Below, piece after piece: positions 1 to 12,369 of a stretch of 64,000 nucleotides of DNA; the stretch's first letter is position 1, and each line of letters begins with the position of its first letter. This DNA is from Pratylenchus scribneri. Its lineage: Eukaryota; Nematoda; Chromadorea; Rhabditida; Pratylenchidae. The stretch lies in the NCBI GenBank assembly GCA_030063045.1, contig JAQSEB010000011.1, forward strand, positions 310,001-374,000. Reading direction: 5' to 3'. Under the pieces are notes generated by a model that saw only the letters and a program-made list of their open reading frames with translations, made no database searches and was not told where the DNA came from. A program made the position numbers and the translations under genes.

Positions 1-499
1 TAATTCAAAAATTTGATGATGTGTTCAATCACAACCAATACGATTTGGGTTCTTTCACAACAGTCGAGTATAGTTTTGAAACTCCTACTGAGCTCACCAT
101 TAAGTAGAATGCCACACAAATACAAATTTGAAGAAGCATATAGGAAACTTTTAGCTTCAGGGGGTAATGTCGGAGTTAGATACTCCTTGGGTTAACACCA
201 ACCGCCAAATCTTCATACTTTTCCAATCAACAATTGCCAGCACCGCAGCATTTTTTCAATTTACCTGTCTCATCAACTCATCATCATCGATTTCGACTGC
301 TCAACAACATCAGGTGCTATGGAAGAAACAAAAATGAGCTGCGTAACAAATTACAAATTCAAATGCTCCAAAATTCTCTCAAATTTCTGCATCAACAAAT
401 TAATTTGACGGTTACAATTTCTACTCAAAGGCGATGAACGGATTGTCATCAACCACCAAAGTCAAAAAACTCAAACAAAGACAGCAATTTCCAATGCAG

Positions 500-1036
500 C
501 AGTCTCACTAAAATGTTGTCACAGGCGATGGAGAAGAGTAACCACAGCAACAATCACCAAACAAGCAACCGCCGGCCCATTGTTCATGCACGCCACACAC
601 AGCAGCAGAAAATGTCGCCAAAGACAAATCAACAACAACGAGGAGAACAGCAACAAATGAATATGGGAATATCTAGCAGTGGAATTGGTGGAAATGGACA
701 ACCGCAGCAAGTGTAATTGAGCATGGAATTACACGTCTTTATCAGCAACAAATGCAGCAAATGTTGGTCAGAGGACAGCAAACAAGCAATGGACTTGGCT
801 GGATGCTCAAAATTTGCTCGGCCACCTCCCATGCCACGCACACTTCTCATTGGCCATCTTTGCGCAGGGGAAGGCAACAATGTGCAGCCAGGCTCATCAT
901 ATGTGCGAAGGCCTCCGGCAGTTCAATATTCCGGCAAGGGCCTATGACTGATTCTAACAAATTGGATGCTCGATCAAGCTGTGCTTCAAATGTTCACAAA
1001 CATGGCCACATTCAGAAGAATTATTGGCAGAAATGA
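500..1036 (+). pseudogene. Broken glutamine-rich coding remnant inside the retrotransposon
   Basis: CAG/CAA-rich sequence encodes Q-rich peptides in at least two frames (about 513-716 and 752-1036) with stops between them. It looks like former coding sequence that has lost its frame. Position between the pol remnant and the polypurine tract suggests it belongs to the retroelement or to something inserted in it. No family recognised. Confidence 0.3.
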
Positions 1037-1296
1037 TGATGTTTGGAAATAGCAAAATGATTGATTTGATTTGATGAAATATTGATTTGAATTTTTGATA
1101 TTGACTTTCAAATGGGCGAAATTAGAATAAGGGCATAGGCATTAGAATTCTACATGTGGGACAAAAATAAAATTTCTTTAATTTTTCCAAAATTTTTTTT
1201 GGCATAGAAACTAAAATTAGTGTTTTCAACACTAATTAAATTTATTTAGCTAAATTCAAAATTTAAAATGGGGACATTTTTATGGAAAGGGGGAGA

Positions 1297-1640
1297 TGTT
1301 AGGAAGTAGCCCACTTGGAAGGTCAATTAATTTCTGGACATTTATTCGCATTATTCATCATTTCCATTTATCCCTTTTTAACCCCGCCCCTTCACAACAT
1401 TTATAATTCCCCCAAGACATTATCCATTCGATTCACATTCCACATTCACATTCATCATTTTATCCCTTTTCCAATCGAGAAGCCAATAAAGTTCTCCATT
1501 AAAATCTATGAGACTTGATGAGTAATTTGGGACAACTCCCGGCCAGAGTAATTCCATCCTAACCCAAAACTCTTCTTCGCCGTCATTTCGTCGTTCTTCC
1601 CGAACTCCTCAGCCCAACACGCACATCCACTAACTCACAG
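1297..1640 (+). repeat. Putative 3' LTR
   Basis: Starts TGTTAGGAAG directly after the polypurine tract at 1284-1296. Contains a polyadenylation-like AATAAAG near 1486. The right end is either near 1550 (ATCCTAACC, imperfect inverse of the start) or at about 1640 (ACTAACTCACA). Confidence 0.5.
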
Positions 1641-1651
1641 AAGTCACCTTT

Positions 1652-3219
1652 ATGAGCTATTGGACTTGGTCCACACGAAAGAAACTTGTTTTGGATGAAA
1701 TTTTTTTGGATATTGGAATTGTGAAGAAAGTTTATGAATTCAATGGGAAAAAATATGATGAAGAAAATGATGGGACAGTGGAAGAAGGGAATACAAAAAT
1801 AAATGGAAAGGAAAAGGAGACAAATGTGGCGATTAATGATGCAAATACAAAAGAGGACAATACAGTTGCCCCTTTGTTACCACAAATTGTCAATGAAAAT
1901 GAAAACGGAGAAAAGGTATTTTTGTACAAAAGGGGAAATAGAATATAAAAATTAAAAGCAATTTATTGGTTGATTGTTCAACTTTTTGAATCCAAAATTT
2001 GGTACCTAGAATTTACATAGATTTGGTTGATTATATAAATTTTGAACATTATGAAAATATTTCAATATTCTTTAAAGATAAACCTTTTATACTATCGAAT
2101 TAAGTTCTATAATTTAAAGCATTTCGATACCAAAAAATTGATTAAAAATAACTGCCAGAAAATCAATATTTAAAAAAAAGCAAACTGCCCGATTTTGGCC
2201 TATTTTGCCATTTGTTTGGTTCAAAACTTTTTGCCAATTTTAATTAAATCTATTAATTTTTTCTTTAACAATTATCCTAATCTCGTTTATAAAATGGTAC
2301 CAAATTAGTTAAATCTGTAGTTAATATTCACGGGAAAATTCAATTTTATGCAAAATTCAATCACAAATTAAACTCTTTAATAATCCTTAAAATATTTTAA
2401 ATTTAAGTCAATTAATTTCCATTTATAGAATCAATGGGCTCAAATTATAATTTATTTGTTCCCATTTTTCGTAACGTTTAAATCAAATGCGTAAAATCAA
2501 AATATTTGCAGATTACAATTAATGAAAAGAATGTTGAAAACAAGAATAAAATTGAAGAGACCGATGAGGAATTTGTCCTAAATGATGAAGAAATTATGGG
2601 AATGGTCGCAGCCGAAATTGGATTATACAAATTAAAGACTGGAATCCGCGATCGGATCATTCATCGAATCACCCATTTGGTTGGAATTTTTAATATTTAT
2701 TAATTAAAAAAATTATGGGATTAATAATTTTTTCTGCCACTTTTTTCCTGTAAAATTACAAAAATGTGACATCGGAATATCAAAAAATAATCCGAAAAAA
2801 AAGTTTTAAATTATTAATACTTTTTTCAGTGTTTGGAAATGTTGCCAATTCTCATTTTCCAATTCACCTATCAATCAGAAATGATATTTTCGACTTTCCA
2901 TGTTCCGCCGAGTGAATATTGTCCACCAATTGTTGGCAGTTGGTTTGCCATTTCCCTTTTTGTTTGGCCCGCATTCGAACTATATTCGGGCATTTTAACA
3001 TTCCGTCGAGTTTTTCGGGAAGACCATGCCAGGGCCAAAAGTGCAATCCAATTGGGCTATGGCAAAGAATATCGCGCCGGATTGGTCAAATTTTGGACGG
3101 TAATTGGCATTGAATTGGGCGATTGGCTGTATCGCCTTTTACAAAGAGGCCAATGGGAGAGGATGCCAACAGATTTGGATGAATTGGAGAAAATGTTGGC
3201 GGCAAAGGAAGAATTGTGA
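1652..3219 (+). CDS. Membrane protein of unknown function, three or more exons
   Basis: Exon 1 starts at ATG 1652, just after a CACAG that could be a trans-splice acceptor, and ends near 1915 (GAAAAG then GTATTT). Exon 2 runs about 2512-2691 with an acidic linker and the phrase GIRDRIIHRITHL. Exon 3 follows a TTTTTCAG at 2829 and runs to the stop at 3217-3219. Exon joins keep frame. The C-terminal part has two hydrophobic stretches (around ILIFQFTYQ and GSWFAISLFVWPAFELYSG) and a charged tail ending in EELEKMLAAKEEL-like sequence. I do not recognise the family. The N-terminal third is rich in E, N and K and probably disordered. It is immediately downstream of the LTR, so its promoter may lie within or be influenced by the retroelement. 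Confidence 0.55.
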
Positions 3220-4400
3220 ATTAGAAAGAGGAAAAATTACAGAATTCTTTTCTTTTAAATTTTCTCTATAATCTTTAAAATTTCTTCCTACCTCACAACC
3301 AATCTTTTTTTTTATTATATACTTAGAATATTCAGTAAAATTTAGAATTTGTGAATTATTTCTAATTATTTAATTTCTTTAATTTTTTTAAAACTTAATT
3401 GAATTTTGTTTGGATGGGCAATACAACAAAAATTATTCTCAAATGCAGAAAGAATGAAATAATTGCCAATAAAATAAGCAAATTTTCTATCTCCAAAATA
3501 TACAAGAGGAAATTTACTTGTCCTCATTCACTCAGCCTTCTTGAATTTATTGAAATCAAGGCTAACAACTCTGCCATTAAACCTAAACCCCATTTGGTGA
3601 GATGGAAAGACAGCTTTATAGCGGGAATATAAGCAGAGAAAAAGCGGCTTCATCCACCCTCCTCATTCACTCGCAAAGATTTCTTGAGGCTATTCTAGTA
3701 TTGGGCCACAGCCATATTTTGTCTATTATATGGTCCTCAAATTCTATGAACCATCAGTAGAATTAGAATTATTATTTTTGGCACTCTCCACCGTGGTCTG
3801 AATTAGGGGAATCTTTTTATATAATTATAAAGTCGCAAAGAATTATATGGACCTCTAGGCGTTCTTTTCCTCCAATAAATTGTATAGAAGTTAGAGGAAA
3901 ATGAGCAAATGGCCTAGAAGCGCATTTGAATAATGGCGCCAAAAGTGGCAAAAAACAACTCGCAACCTAGCAGCTTGGGGTCATTGAAGAAAATGGTCTA
4001 TATATAATCCAATTCTTTTTATTCAACAAAATTCTCTAATGGCAATGGGAAATGGGCGATGAGCCCCCATGGGCAATTTATCCACCTCCAATACTAATAG
4101 AAGTTAAAGGAAAATTGGAATTGGCCCAAGTGCATTCTTTCATTTAAATATTGGCGCCAAAGTGCCAAAAAACAATGCGCAACGCCGCTGGGGTCATTTA
4201 AGAGGATCGTCTAAATCCTATTATTTTCATTTAATTCGCCATCGCCACTTCCCTTTCCCTTTTCCTTCTGTCATTTTTGCACAATAATTTTTTTGCCTCT
4301 TAATGTTCCTTTTATTATTTATAAATTTAATTAATTAAGTTGGCTTAATTTATTTAATATTTAGATTAAATTTGAGTTCTCAATAAAAATTGAATTTCAA
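3220..4400. other. Intergenic region with an imperfect direct duplication
   Basis: No convincing exon. About 130 bases at 3869-3999 (CCTCCAATA..TAGAAGTTA.AGGAAAA...TGGCGCCAAA..GGGGTCATT) recur in diverged form at 4083-4213. The short open frame at 3399-3632 lacks any sign of being coding. Confidence 0.6.
3869..4213 (+). repeat. Two diverged direct copies of a ~130-base sequence
   Basis: Copy 1 about 3869-3999, copy 2 about 4083-4213. Shared blocks include TAGAAGTTA, AAAAAACAA.GCGCAAC-like and GGGGTCATT. The unit is not a coding repeat in any frame. Confidence 0.55.
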
Positions 4401-4403
4401 CAA

Positions 4404-5871
4404 ATGAATCGCAAAGGAAGGCCGGGTGCCAAATTATTGGAAGAACATTTTGAACATGATAGCCAACTTGGAACAGTGAAATATACGGGCAAATTTATGC
4501 TTGACAATTTGGAAAAAATTTTCGCCAAAGGAAATTTGATGGAAATGTTTGAGGCAGCCCAACGAATGTTGCCCGATTGTTTCAATGGATGTTTGGAGAA
4601 AATGTTTGCACACGGCCAACAAAATGGCATCAAAACAGATCACATTGGTAAATTGTGGGAATAATTTATATTATGTGCCTTATGTTAAGGCTCTAATAAA
4701 TTTTCCTTAATATTCTCTAAAAAGGCATTCTTTGTATTTTAAGGATTTATTCTTCACTCAGACAAAATTCCATTTGGCCGTGAAATTTGTGAGCCAATCA
4801 AGCCGGATGTTGATTTGGACGATTTGGTGGAAAGAGTTCAGGACAAATTAGGCGATTTGGATGTTGATTTGAATGGAAAACCATTCACGGTGATAGTCAA
4901 TGGCGTTCAAAAGGGTGAGACATCAGCGCCGCCATTGCTGTCGAATGCCGATGCCAAAAAAAAGCGAAACGAAAACGAAATAAAAGAAAACGCAAAACCG
5001 AAAAGAGGGATGCCAAAATTCGAGAACAAGAATTTGATGCAGAAAATATTTGTCCTGGTGAGCTGGAGGCCGTAAAACTTGGTGCTAAAATTAATGAATT
5101 GGAATTGGAGTCCGTCAAAGATGATAATGATCTGGATTTGGAGGTACAAATTTTTTTTTATGTTAAAACATGCGAGTTGAATATTTTTTTATAGAAAAAT
5201 ATTGTTTAAATTAATAATATAAATTAAATAAATAAATAAAAGAACGAAACATTATCTAATATTTTAGACCTATTAATTTATGGATTTCAAAACTTAAATT
5301 AAAAATTCAATTTTCAAACATCGAATTAAAAAATTATTTAAAATTTCAGAACTTGCCTGGCATCCAAATAATCCACGAACGTTTTGAACAAAATGTCAAA
5401 TTTCGTTTGGTCAAATACATTGGACATTTTGATATGTCAAAAGCGATGAGTGCGATTGGAAACGAGGATATAGTACATAAAAGTGAAAATGGGGAAGTTA
5501 CGATTAAAGGAATTGCTGTCAAAATGTATCGTAATTGTTTCCGTGAATGTTTGCGGAAAATGATGTCACATGGAGAACAGCATGGAATAAAATCGAATCG
5601 TATTGGTTTGTATTTTATTATTTATCTACCAGGGGAACTTTTTATATTATATAATAACCATCTAAAACTAAAATAATATCATTTTTATTTTTTAGGCTTG
5701 ATTGTTCGTTCTATGGAAATCCTTAATGATGCTGGCGAAATTTGTGAACCCATTAAACCAATTGCAAATTTTGATTGTCTGATTAATCGAATCGACAATA
5801 GATTGGCCTATTTGGGTACGAGCCTTGATGCACTGCCTTTCATGGTTACTATCACCGGGACTGAAATTTGA
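4404..5871 (+). CDS. Protein with two tandem copies of a polymerase N-terminal-like domain
   Basis: Exons: 4404-4647, 4744-5143, 5350-5605, 5696-5871; introns are GT-AG and phases match. Copy 1 (exons 1-2) and copy 2 (exons 3-4) align along their length: F..G.F, then a cysteine-containing helix, HG.Q.GIK....G, ..EICEPIKP, a short helix and PF.V.. . The same order of features occurs at residues 68-145 of the family-B polymerase at 19.4-23.6 kb (C..EAL.....I..DRLG, I..P..EIT...LD..LNRF, GEPFTVSITV). A basic K/R-rich linker joins the two copies. Frame changes inside exon 2 at a run of eight A (4954-4961): adding one A keeps an open frame to the splice site at 5143, so this is an indel in the sequence or a real frameshift. 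Past the stop at 5871 another frame stays open for about 30 codons. Function unknown; shared ancestry with the polymerase is my inference. Confidence 0.6.
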
Positions 5872-6531
5872 TGATCCGAGAATTCGAGGAAGCAAATTTG
5901 ATGAAGAATCTTTTAAACTGATAAGCAAAGGAATGCTTTTTCTTTTTAAAACTTAATTACAACAACTTTTTTAATTACTAATGCTAATAACCATAACCAT
6001 CCATTACAATTTTCATAATATTCATTTGATAAAACAAATTGCTGGAAGGATATTTGCGCATTTGATTTTAATGGAATATGGATAGAGTAGAGAATTTTCG
6101 ACAAATTTGAATGCATTTATCATTATTTTGACCGCATTTATAATTTTTTTTTATCTCACAGTTAAAAATTTGAAAATTCATAATTTTTATTTAGTCTTTT
6201 CGTATAATTTAGTGTAATATTTTTTAAAAATTTAGTTAGATTTTTTTTCAATCCTTTTTACCATTAAAAGGAATGAAATTTGAATATTGATGCAAATTTT
6301 TTATATTTTAAACAAATAATTAACATGGGAAATCATTAGGCGCTCAAATCCTTTTTCCACAAAAATAAACCAAATTAACAATAATCAGTAATTCTTCAGA
6401 GACAATAAAAATAGTGAATGGTAATTAATTTTTATCTAACATAAAAAAATGAATATTTGACAATTTTTAACAAAATAAAAATTAGTATAAAACAATAAAT
6501 GATAAAAAAATAATGAGAATCATATCAACAA
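5872..6531. other. AT-rich intergenic spacer
   Basis: Very AT-rich with many T and A runs. Apart from a possible 30-codon frame-shifted continuation of the upstream gene up to 5956, nothing coding is visible. Confidence 0.6.
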
Positions 6532-9500
6532 TCAACAAAATAAAAAACCCCTTCTCTCAATGAAAAACTTTCTGATTGAAGGCAAAATTGAATCAGATGA
6601 GAATGGATGAATTTGTATTGAAGGGCGAATCCATGAAGGAAATACTTGACGATTCATTTCGGCATAGCGAGAATCAGCCAATATTACGGTGCCAAAATCC
6701 TGAAATATTCTTCAATCATCTATAAAATTAAATTGATTCTCTCACGTCTTTATGCCGAATTATTCGTCCAAGTGCCTGATTCACGGCTCGAATTGCCTCA
6801 TTTTCGTACCATTCATTCGGATTCCTTTTGTGGATGGCATATCTTTTTAAATATTCCTTCTTCAGCAGAATCTTGGGTTCGTAAATGGGTGCAAATGGGA
6901 TGCTAACAATCACTAGGGTACGACAATGGCTGTCAGGAAAATCGATGCCTTCACTCAACTGAAACAAAAAAAAAATGAAAAACTTGCTAAATATTTTATT
7001 TTATTTGTGTAAACTTTTTATACATTAACAATAGATTCTTGCCTTTCCTCTGCAAACAGCAAATAAAATTGCGCCTCCAGCTCGAACGGCGGTATCGAAA
7101 TCACGCAATAGATTTTGAATTTCGGTTTTGTTAGTTGGCTCACAAAATATTTGCTTCTGTCTGTCTAATTTAGCCCACATTTCTGTACACTTCCAATGTG
7201 AAATGAAATTTCCCATTTGTGCATAGGAAGGAAAGAAGACCAACATTCCGTGAGGTGTTATTCCCATCAATTTCAGTAACAATTCGCCAACTGCTTCTTT
7301 GTAATTGTCGGTATTTCTTAATAAAATTAATTAATTGATTTAGAATGGTTTGAATTTTTAATGGATTATTTTAATATGGGTAAATAAAATTATAAAAATT
7401 ATATTTTCTGATTGTTAAAAAGTAAATGAACAATTTTTGAAAGTTCTTATTTTTATATTTTTAATCAATAAAAAATTCCGTTACCTGTTTTCATATGTTC
7501 CCAACAGTGGAACATTGTTAGGGTCTGGTCCTTTTTTGATAATTCCAACTATCAAATTGTCTTGACGTGCACAATGGCCATGGCCTGATTCGAAAATTTC
7601 ACCAAAATGGATGCCCATTGTGTTCTTGAATGTGTCCATTGGGGCCAGTGTGCTCGATGAGAGAAGAATTGATCGAGTACCCTGCGATTCCAAATAGCGC
7701 ATTGTTACAGCTGCATTGAAGCACCTGTTTTTTAATTGCAAATGATTGTGTTTTTGTTCCCAAACATTTTTTTAATTTTTTTTAAATTTTTTTTTATCTT
7801 TTTTCAGAAACATTAATATCTATTTTCACTTTACTAAACATTGTTTTTTTTTATTAATCCAAATATTTTGTGCTTACTCAAATAGTTTTATTTTCCAAAA
7901 CATTGGTTTTTGTTTTCCCAAACATTTGTGTTTTCTCAAACATTGTTTTGTTTTCCCAAACATTGTTTTGTTTTTGTTTTCCCAAACATTTATGTTTTCC
8001 CAAACATTGTTTTGTTTTTGTTTTCCCAAACATTGTTTTGTTTTTGTTTTCCCAAACATTGTTTTGTTTTTGTTTTCCTAAACATTGTTTTGTTTTTGTT
8101 TTCCTAAACATTGTTTTGTTTTTGTTTTCCCAAACATTGTTTTGTTTTTGTTTTCCTAAACATTGTTTTGTTTTTGTTTTCCCAAACATTGTTTTGTTTT
8201 TGTTTTCCCAAACATTGTTTTGTTTTTGTTTTCCCAAACATTGTTTTGTTTTTGTTTTCCTAAACATTGTTTTGTTTTTGTTTTCCTAAACATTGTTTTG
8301 TTTTTGTTTACCTAAACATTGTTTTGTTTTTGTTTTCCTAAACATTGTTTTGTTTTTGTTTTCCCAAACATTGTTTTGTTTTTGTTTTCCCAAACATTGT
8401 TTTGTTTTTGTTTTCCCAAACATCGTTTTGTTTTTGTTTTCCTAAACATTGTTTTGTTTTTGTTTTCCTAAACATTGTTTTGTTTTTGTTTACCTAAACA
8501 TTGTTTTGTTTTTGTTTTCCCAAACATTGTTTTGTTTTTGTTTTCCCAAACATTGTTTTGTTTTTGTTTTCCTAAACATTGTTTTGTTTTTGTTTTCCTA
8601 AACATTGTTTTGTTTATGTTTTCCCAAACATTGTTTTGTTTTTGTTTTCCCAAACATTGTTTTGTTTTTGTTTTCCCAAACATTGTTTTGTTTTTGTTTT
8701 CCCAAACATTTGTCTTTAACATTTGTTCACAAATTATGTTTTCTCAAACATCCCAAACATTTTTTTCTCAAACATTTGTGTTTTTTAAAAAATTTTGTTT
8801 TTTAAAAAATATTTTTTTTGTTTATATAATAGTATTTAAAATTATCATCATCATATTCTATAAATTTTTATGCTTCTTTTTCCAATCATTTTGCAGAACC
8901 CAGAACATTTTAAATTTTAATTTTTTTTTAAATTAACATAAAAATGCTTCTAACCAGTAATGTAATTCCAACGCTCCTCCTTTTTTGTCAATGAAAAGTA
9001 GAAAATGAACGGAGGCATCTTCTTCGGTGGCGTTCTTAGATGGGGATCGATGACCATCAGATGTACCGATGAAAACGCACGATACCAGCGCGGAAAATTC
9101 GATGAGTGATGTGCCTCGAATTGCCCAAATTCCTTTGTTATTATCAGCTGCAAAATACAAGGAAATTTGTTATTCAAAAATGAAATTTTTTTACCATTTT
9201 TGGCTAAAAATAGCCCAATTCGATCGATGGTGTTGCGGATTTTGTCACGTTGATTTCGATGGATTTGGGCGGACCGCATCAATTCGATCATTTTAGGGCC
9301 AGGAAAATATTTTCCATCCAATCTGGGCAAAGTTTCACCGCCAGATTCCTGATCAAGCGCATCAATTTGCTCCTTGAATGATAGCAGCATTTCTAAAAAA
9401 TATATTTTTTTGATGGAGTCAAGTAATATTGAAAAATTTTGCTCAATTGATGGGGTGTATAGATTTATTTAAAAAAATAACAAACCAAGTAAATTTGAAA

Positions 9501-10894
9501 CTTCCTCCTTGTTAAGCATTTTTTCCTTTTCGCCAACTTCTTTCTTTTCATTGCTTAATTCCAAAAAACTTTCTCCGTCATTGTCCTAAATAAATTCATT
9601 TTTTAATTTTTACTTATTTAAAATAATTTTAATGGACCATTTCCATTTGTTGGCAAAATTCTTCCTCCTCTTCCTCATTTTTGACCATTTTCAGCACATA
9701 TTTTGCTTCCTCAATGGCTTCGGCCAAAGTTTTGGTGGAGAAATCTATTGAAATTGCTTCTTCCGCTTCTTTTTCAATATTATGCCCTTCATCAAAGATC
9801 AAAATTGAACCATTGACCTGAATTTTTTTAAATATTGACATGATTATTTGATTGATTGGCAGCAAAAATGTGTTTCCATTACCTTTAGCCTGAAATTATA
9901 AATTATTATCCACTCCACTTTGTCCTTAATAACATACAAGTTGTGAAGCTTTGGATCCAGCAAATAGTTGTACGGCAGCAAAATCAAATTGGCCCGTTCA
10001 AACATTTGGCGTGCTCGATTGAAGGGGCAATGACTATAATTAATTCAATTGAAAAATTAAGATATTAAAATTACTTAAAATTTGTGGCAATTCCCTTCAT
10101 ATCCTCAATGTCCATTGCTCGTCCATTTGCCTTTTCCTCGTAAATTTCGTCCAAGTTGACAATGTTTTCTTCCATTAATTTGTTGTAAAATACGCATTTT
10201 CCACCGCGTTCCATTGTTCGGCAAATGTGACTTTGCAACACGGAATTTTTTTCTTTCAAAACTTCTTTTTTTAAACAAAGTTGTTCTCGGCCGGCTAAAG
10301 TTACTATGCGGACTTTTCTAAAAATAGAATATAATATTTGAAAATTTTTAAAAAATACTTACGATTTGTAGACAGTTTTATTCAATTCCCGAACGACTTG
10401 TTGCAATTGGAGATGAGTCCGAGAAGCGTAGTAGATTTTCGGCATAGTAGATGGGGAAGAATCTGAATAATCAATATCTTCATTTATAATTTTACAATAA
10501 TGAATTTTTACCGAATGAAGTGCAAGGTTCGGCATCCGCATCAGACTGTGAATGAATTTTTGCTTTCTCCTCTTGAACCCAAGCAATAGCGGCACAAAGT
10601 AGTGAAAGTGTTTTTCCTGTTCCAGTTGGTGATTCCAATGCTGCGTTTGTTGACTTAAAAAATATCAATTATTGATTTTTCAAAAATCAATAAATTTGTT
10701 AAATATGCTCGATTCATTCAGTTGCTTATTTATTAAATTATTTATACAATAAAACTCACTGCATCCAATGCTTTCAAGACTTTGGCCATAAACTCGCGTT
10801 GACATTCGTATGGAACATATGGAAATTGAATAAAATGATTGCCAATTTGGATCTTCTCGCCCGATTCCTTATTATTTAATCGTTGTTTTATCAT
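6532..10894 (-). CDS. rtel-1: RTEL1-type iron-sulfur DNA helicase
   Basis: Superfamily 2, XPD/Rad3-group 5'-3' helicase that dismantles D-loops and G-quadruplexes in recombination control and telomere upkeep; nuclear. Start ATG at 10894, about 20 residues before [13 protein letters not shown], the conserved RTEL start region. In order: Walker [14 protein letters not shown] near 10630; motif Ia KIYYASRTH; four cysteines likely binding the 4Fe-4S cluster (REQLC, HIC, GKC, SHC) between 10280 and 10030; PYNYLLD; Walker B IFDEGHN (9790); SSSTLAP (7670); [16 protein letters not shown], a GIDF block and QALGRIIRH (6760). The last intron (about 50 bases) joins HKD to [18 protein letters not shown], followed by a short tail with stop at 6532. 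The tail after the helicase core is very short, so the protein lacks the long C-terminal region of vertebrate RTEL1. Intron 7.75-8.93 kb holds a large minisatellite. Confidence 0.9.
7868..8770. repeat. Minisatellite in an RTEL1 intron, ~26-base unit
   Basis: More than 25 near-identical copies of a unit like AAACATTGTTTTGTTTTTG plus TTTTCC(C/T). Single C/T and occasional A/T changes mark individual copies. It is open in several frames on both strands only because the unit has no stop codons. Confidence 0.9.
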
Positions 10895-11143
10895 TTTCAC
10901 TGTTCTAAAATTTCCATTTAATCTATTTTGCTTTCTCCATCCATGTAAATATCAATTATATAAAAAAGAATTATTCATATAACAAAATGAAATTTATTTT
11001 ACAATTTTATTCGGATAATTTCATAATGAGGGAAATAGATATTTAATAACAAAGCACATAATAAAATTTCATATATTTTTGGTTAGAAGGGTAGATATTT
11101 AATTATTTTCTGCTCCAATTTTACACAAATATTTCAATCTCAT

Positions 11144-12369
11144 TTATGGTGCCAAATAATATTCACGCAATTTGAATGATTGATCAGAATCATAATTCAC
11201 ACCATAAGATTTTCGACGCACGGAATAGATCGACTTCACTGTTAGTTCCTTGAAAAAATTATAAATTTGGAATATTTTGTGTGACTAAAACCTTCAATTT
11301 CTGAAGACCCAATTCGTCGGCCACATCAAGCAATTCAATTTTAGGGAAGTCGTGTTGTTCAAGCAGGGAGAGCAAATGTGTCTCAGCATAATCCAGCATC
11401 ATTGGAATGTCGTATTTGACACTGAGTTTGAGTATTTTCATGGTCATTAGGTCTGAAAATGAGTTAACATTTCAGTTATGGCAATTAAAAAAACCGTTTA
11501 AGTCCTTGGAATTTTGCTGGTGCTGTTCCACAATGGTGAATATTTTGGAAGAATTCAACATCCACATCCATCCCACTGCCATTGGAGTATAAATCATTGT
11601 CGAAAATGCACGAATATCAAAGTCAGCATCCTCGTGGATTGTGAATGTATCATTTGCATCCATGGTGCGACGTTCCGACCAATTGCCAAAGAATAGATTG
11701 CGAAAATAATCCGAATTGGAGGCCAATGCCTAAATGTGTTCAATTTATAGTAAAATTGTATTTTAGTATACTGACATATTTATTCACTGCAATGACTTTG
11801 TCCACAGTAATTTGTTCACCATTTTCTGCTTGACCAGGATAAAGAAGTCTCAAATCAGTGTCCAATGACATCAATCTAAATTTTCAAGAACAATTTATGT
11901 TGGTTAATTTAATTAAAATTATAAACCGATGTTTGGATTTGCCGGGAAGCACATTGATCTCAACCTCCAAAACCGTTTGTTCCGCTTGATTCAAATTCCA
12001 AATGGAGAAAACATCGTTGAGCTCAAAACAACTGCCATTGTGGAATATGCATCCGTCTTTCGGAATTCTATAGCGACAATACTGCTGACTGACTTGAAAT
12101 GCAATGTTGACTTCGGTCATCCACAATTTATTGCATTCTTCTTCATTAGCGGTTATGAACAAATCCAACTTCGGTTTTCCACCATTCACTCGATTGCGTC
12201 GTTCCGCTTTAAGGCACCTAAATTTAGGCAATTTTTCAAAGTATTATAATTAAAATCCATACCAGTTGAACCCGCCAATGTTTTTGGTTCCTTTCCATTC
12301 GTTGACATCATTTGTGGCATTAATTGTGAGCTTAATTGTGTCGGATTGTTGATTATTTATACCGGCCAT
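11144..12369 (-). CDS. BTB/POZ-domain protein with MATH-like N-terminus
   Basis: Likely substrate adaptor for a cullin-3 ubiquitin ligase, from the family. Start ATG 12369; stop 11144-11146. Exons in order encode an N-terminal beta-rich region (W, FNW, HNGSCFELNDVFSIWNL) compatible with a diverged MATH domain, then a BTB fold: DKVIAVNKYALASNSDYFRNLF, followed by AFSTMIYTPMAV and the alpha-helical end DLMTMKILKLSVKYDIPMML..AETHLL. A final exon after the intron at about 11246-11289 adds a short tail ending in EYYLAP. Usual 'D.....V.K..LA..S.YF...F' BTB signature is visible. MATH-BTB genes are expanded in nematodes; which member this is cannot be told. Confidence 0.75.

Larger units (their letters stand above)
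1..1640 (+). mobile_element. 3' end of a decayed LTR retrotransposon (Ty3/Gypsy-like)
   Basis: Bases 12-108 read, in one frame, like the segment just before reverse transcriptase in Gypsy pol (a D-V-F...H-x-YDLG pattern); bases 109-195 continue in another frame with a PHKYK...LL..G pattern and then stop. The coding part is therefore frameshifted and interrupted. A glutamine-rich, multiply broken stretch follows (about 500-1030). At 1284-1296 is a purine run typical of a polypurine tract, immediately followed at 1297 by TGTTAGGAAG, a typical LTR start. An AATAAA-type signal lies near 1486. The LTR probably ends near 1550 (CCTAAC) or 1640 (CTCACA); the 3' border is uncertain. The 5' LTR would lie outside the window. 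Family assignment rests on the short pol fragment only. Confidence 0.6.

Noticed and set aside
7870..8936. Long open frames on both strands through 7.87-8.94 kb
   Set aside because: They only reflect the stop-free 26-base minisatellite unit; they are low-complexity and lie in an RTEL1 intron.
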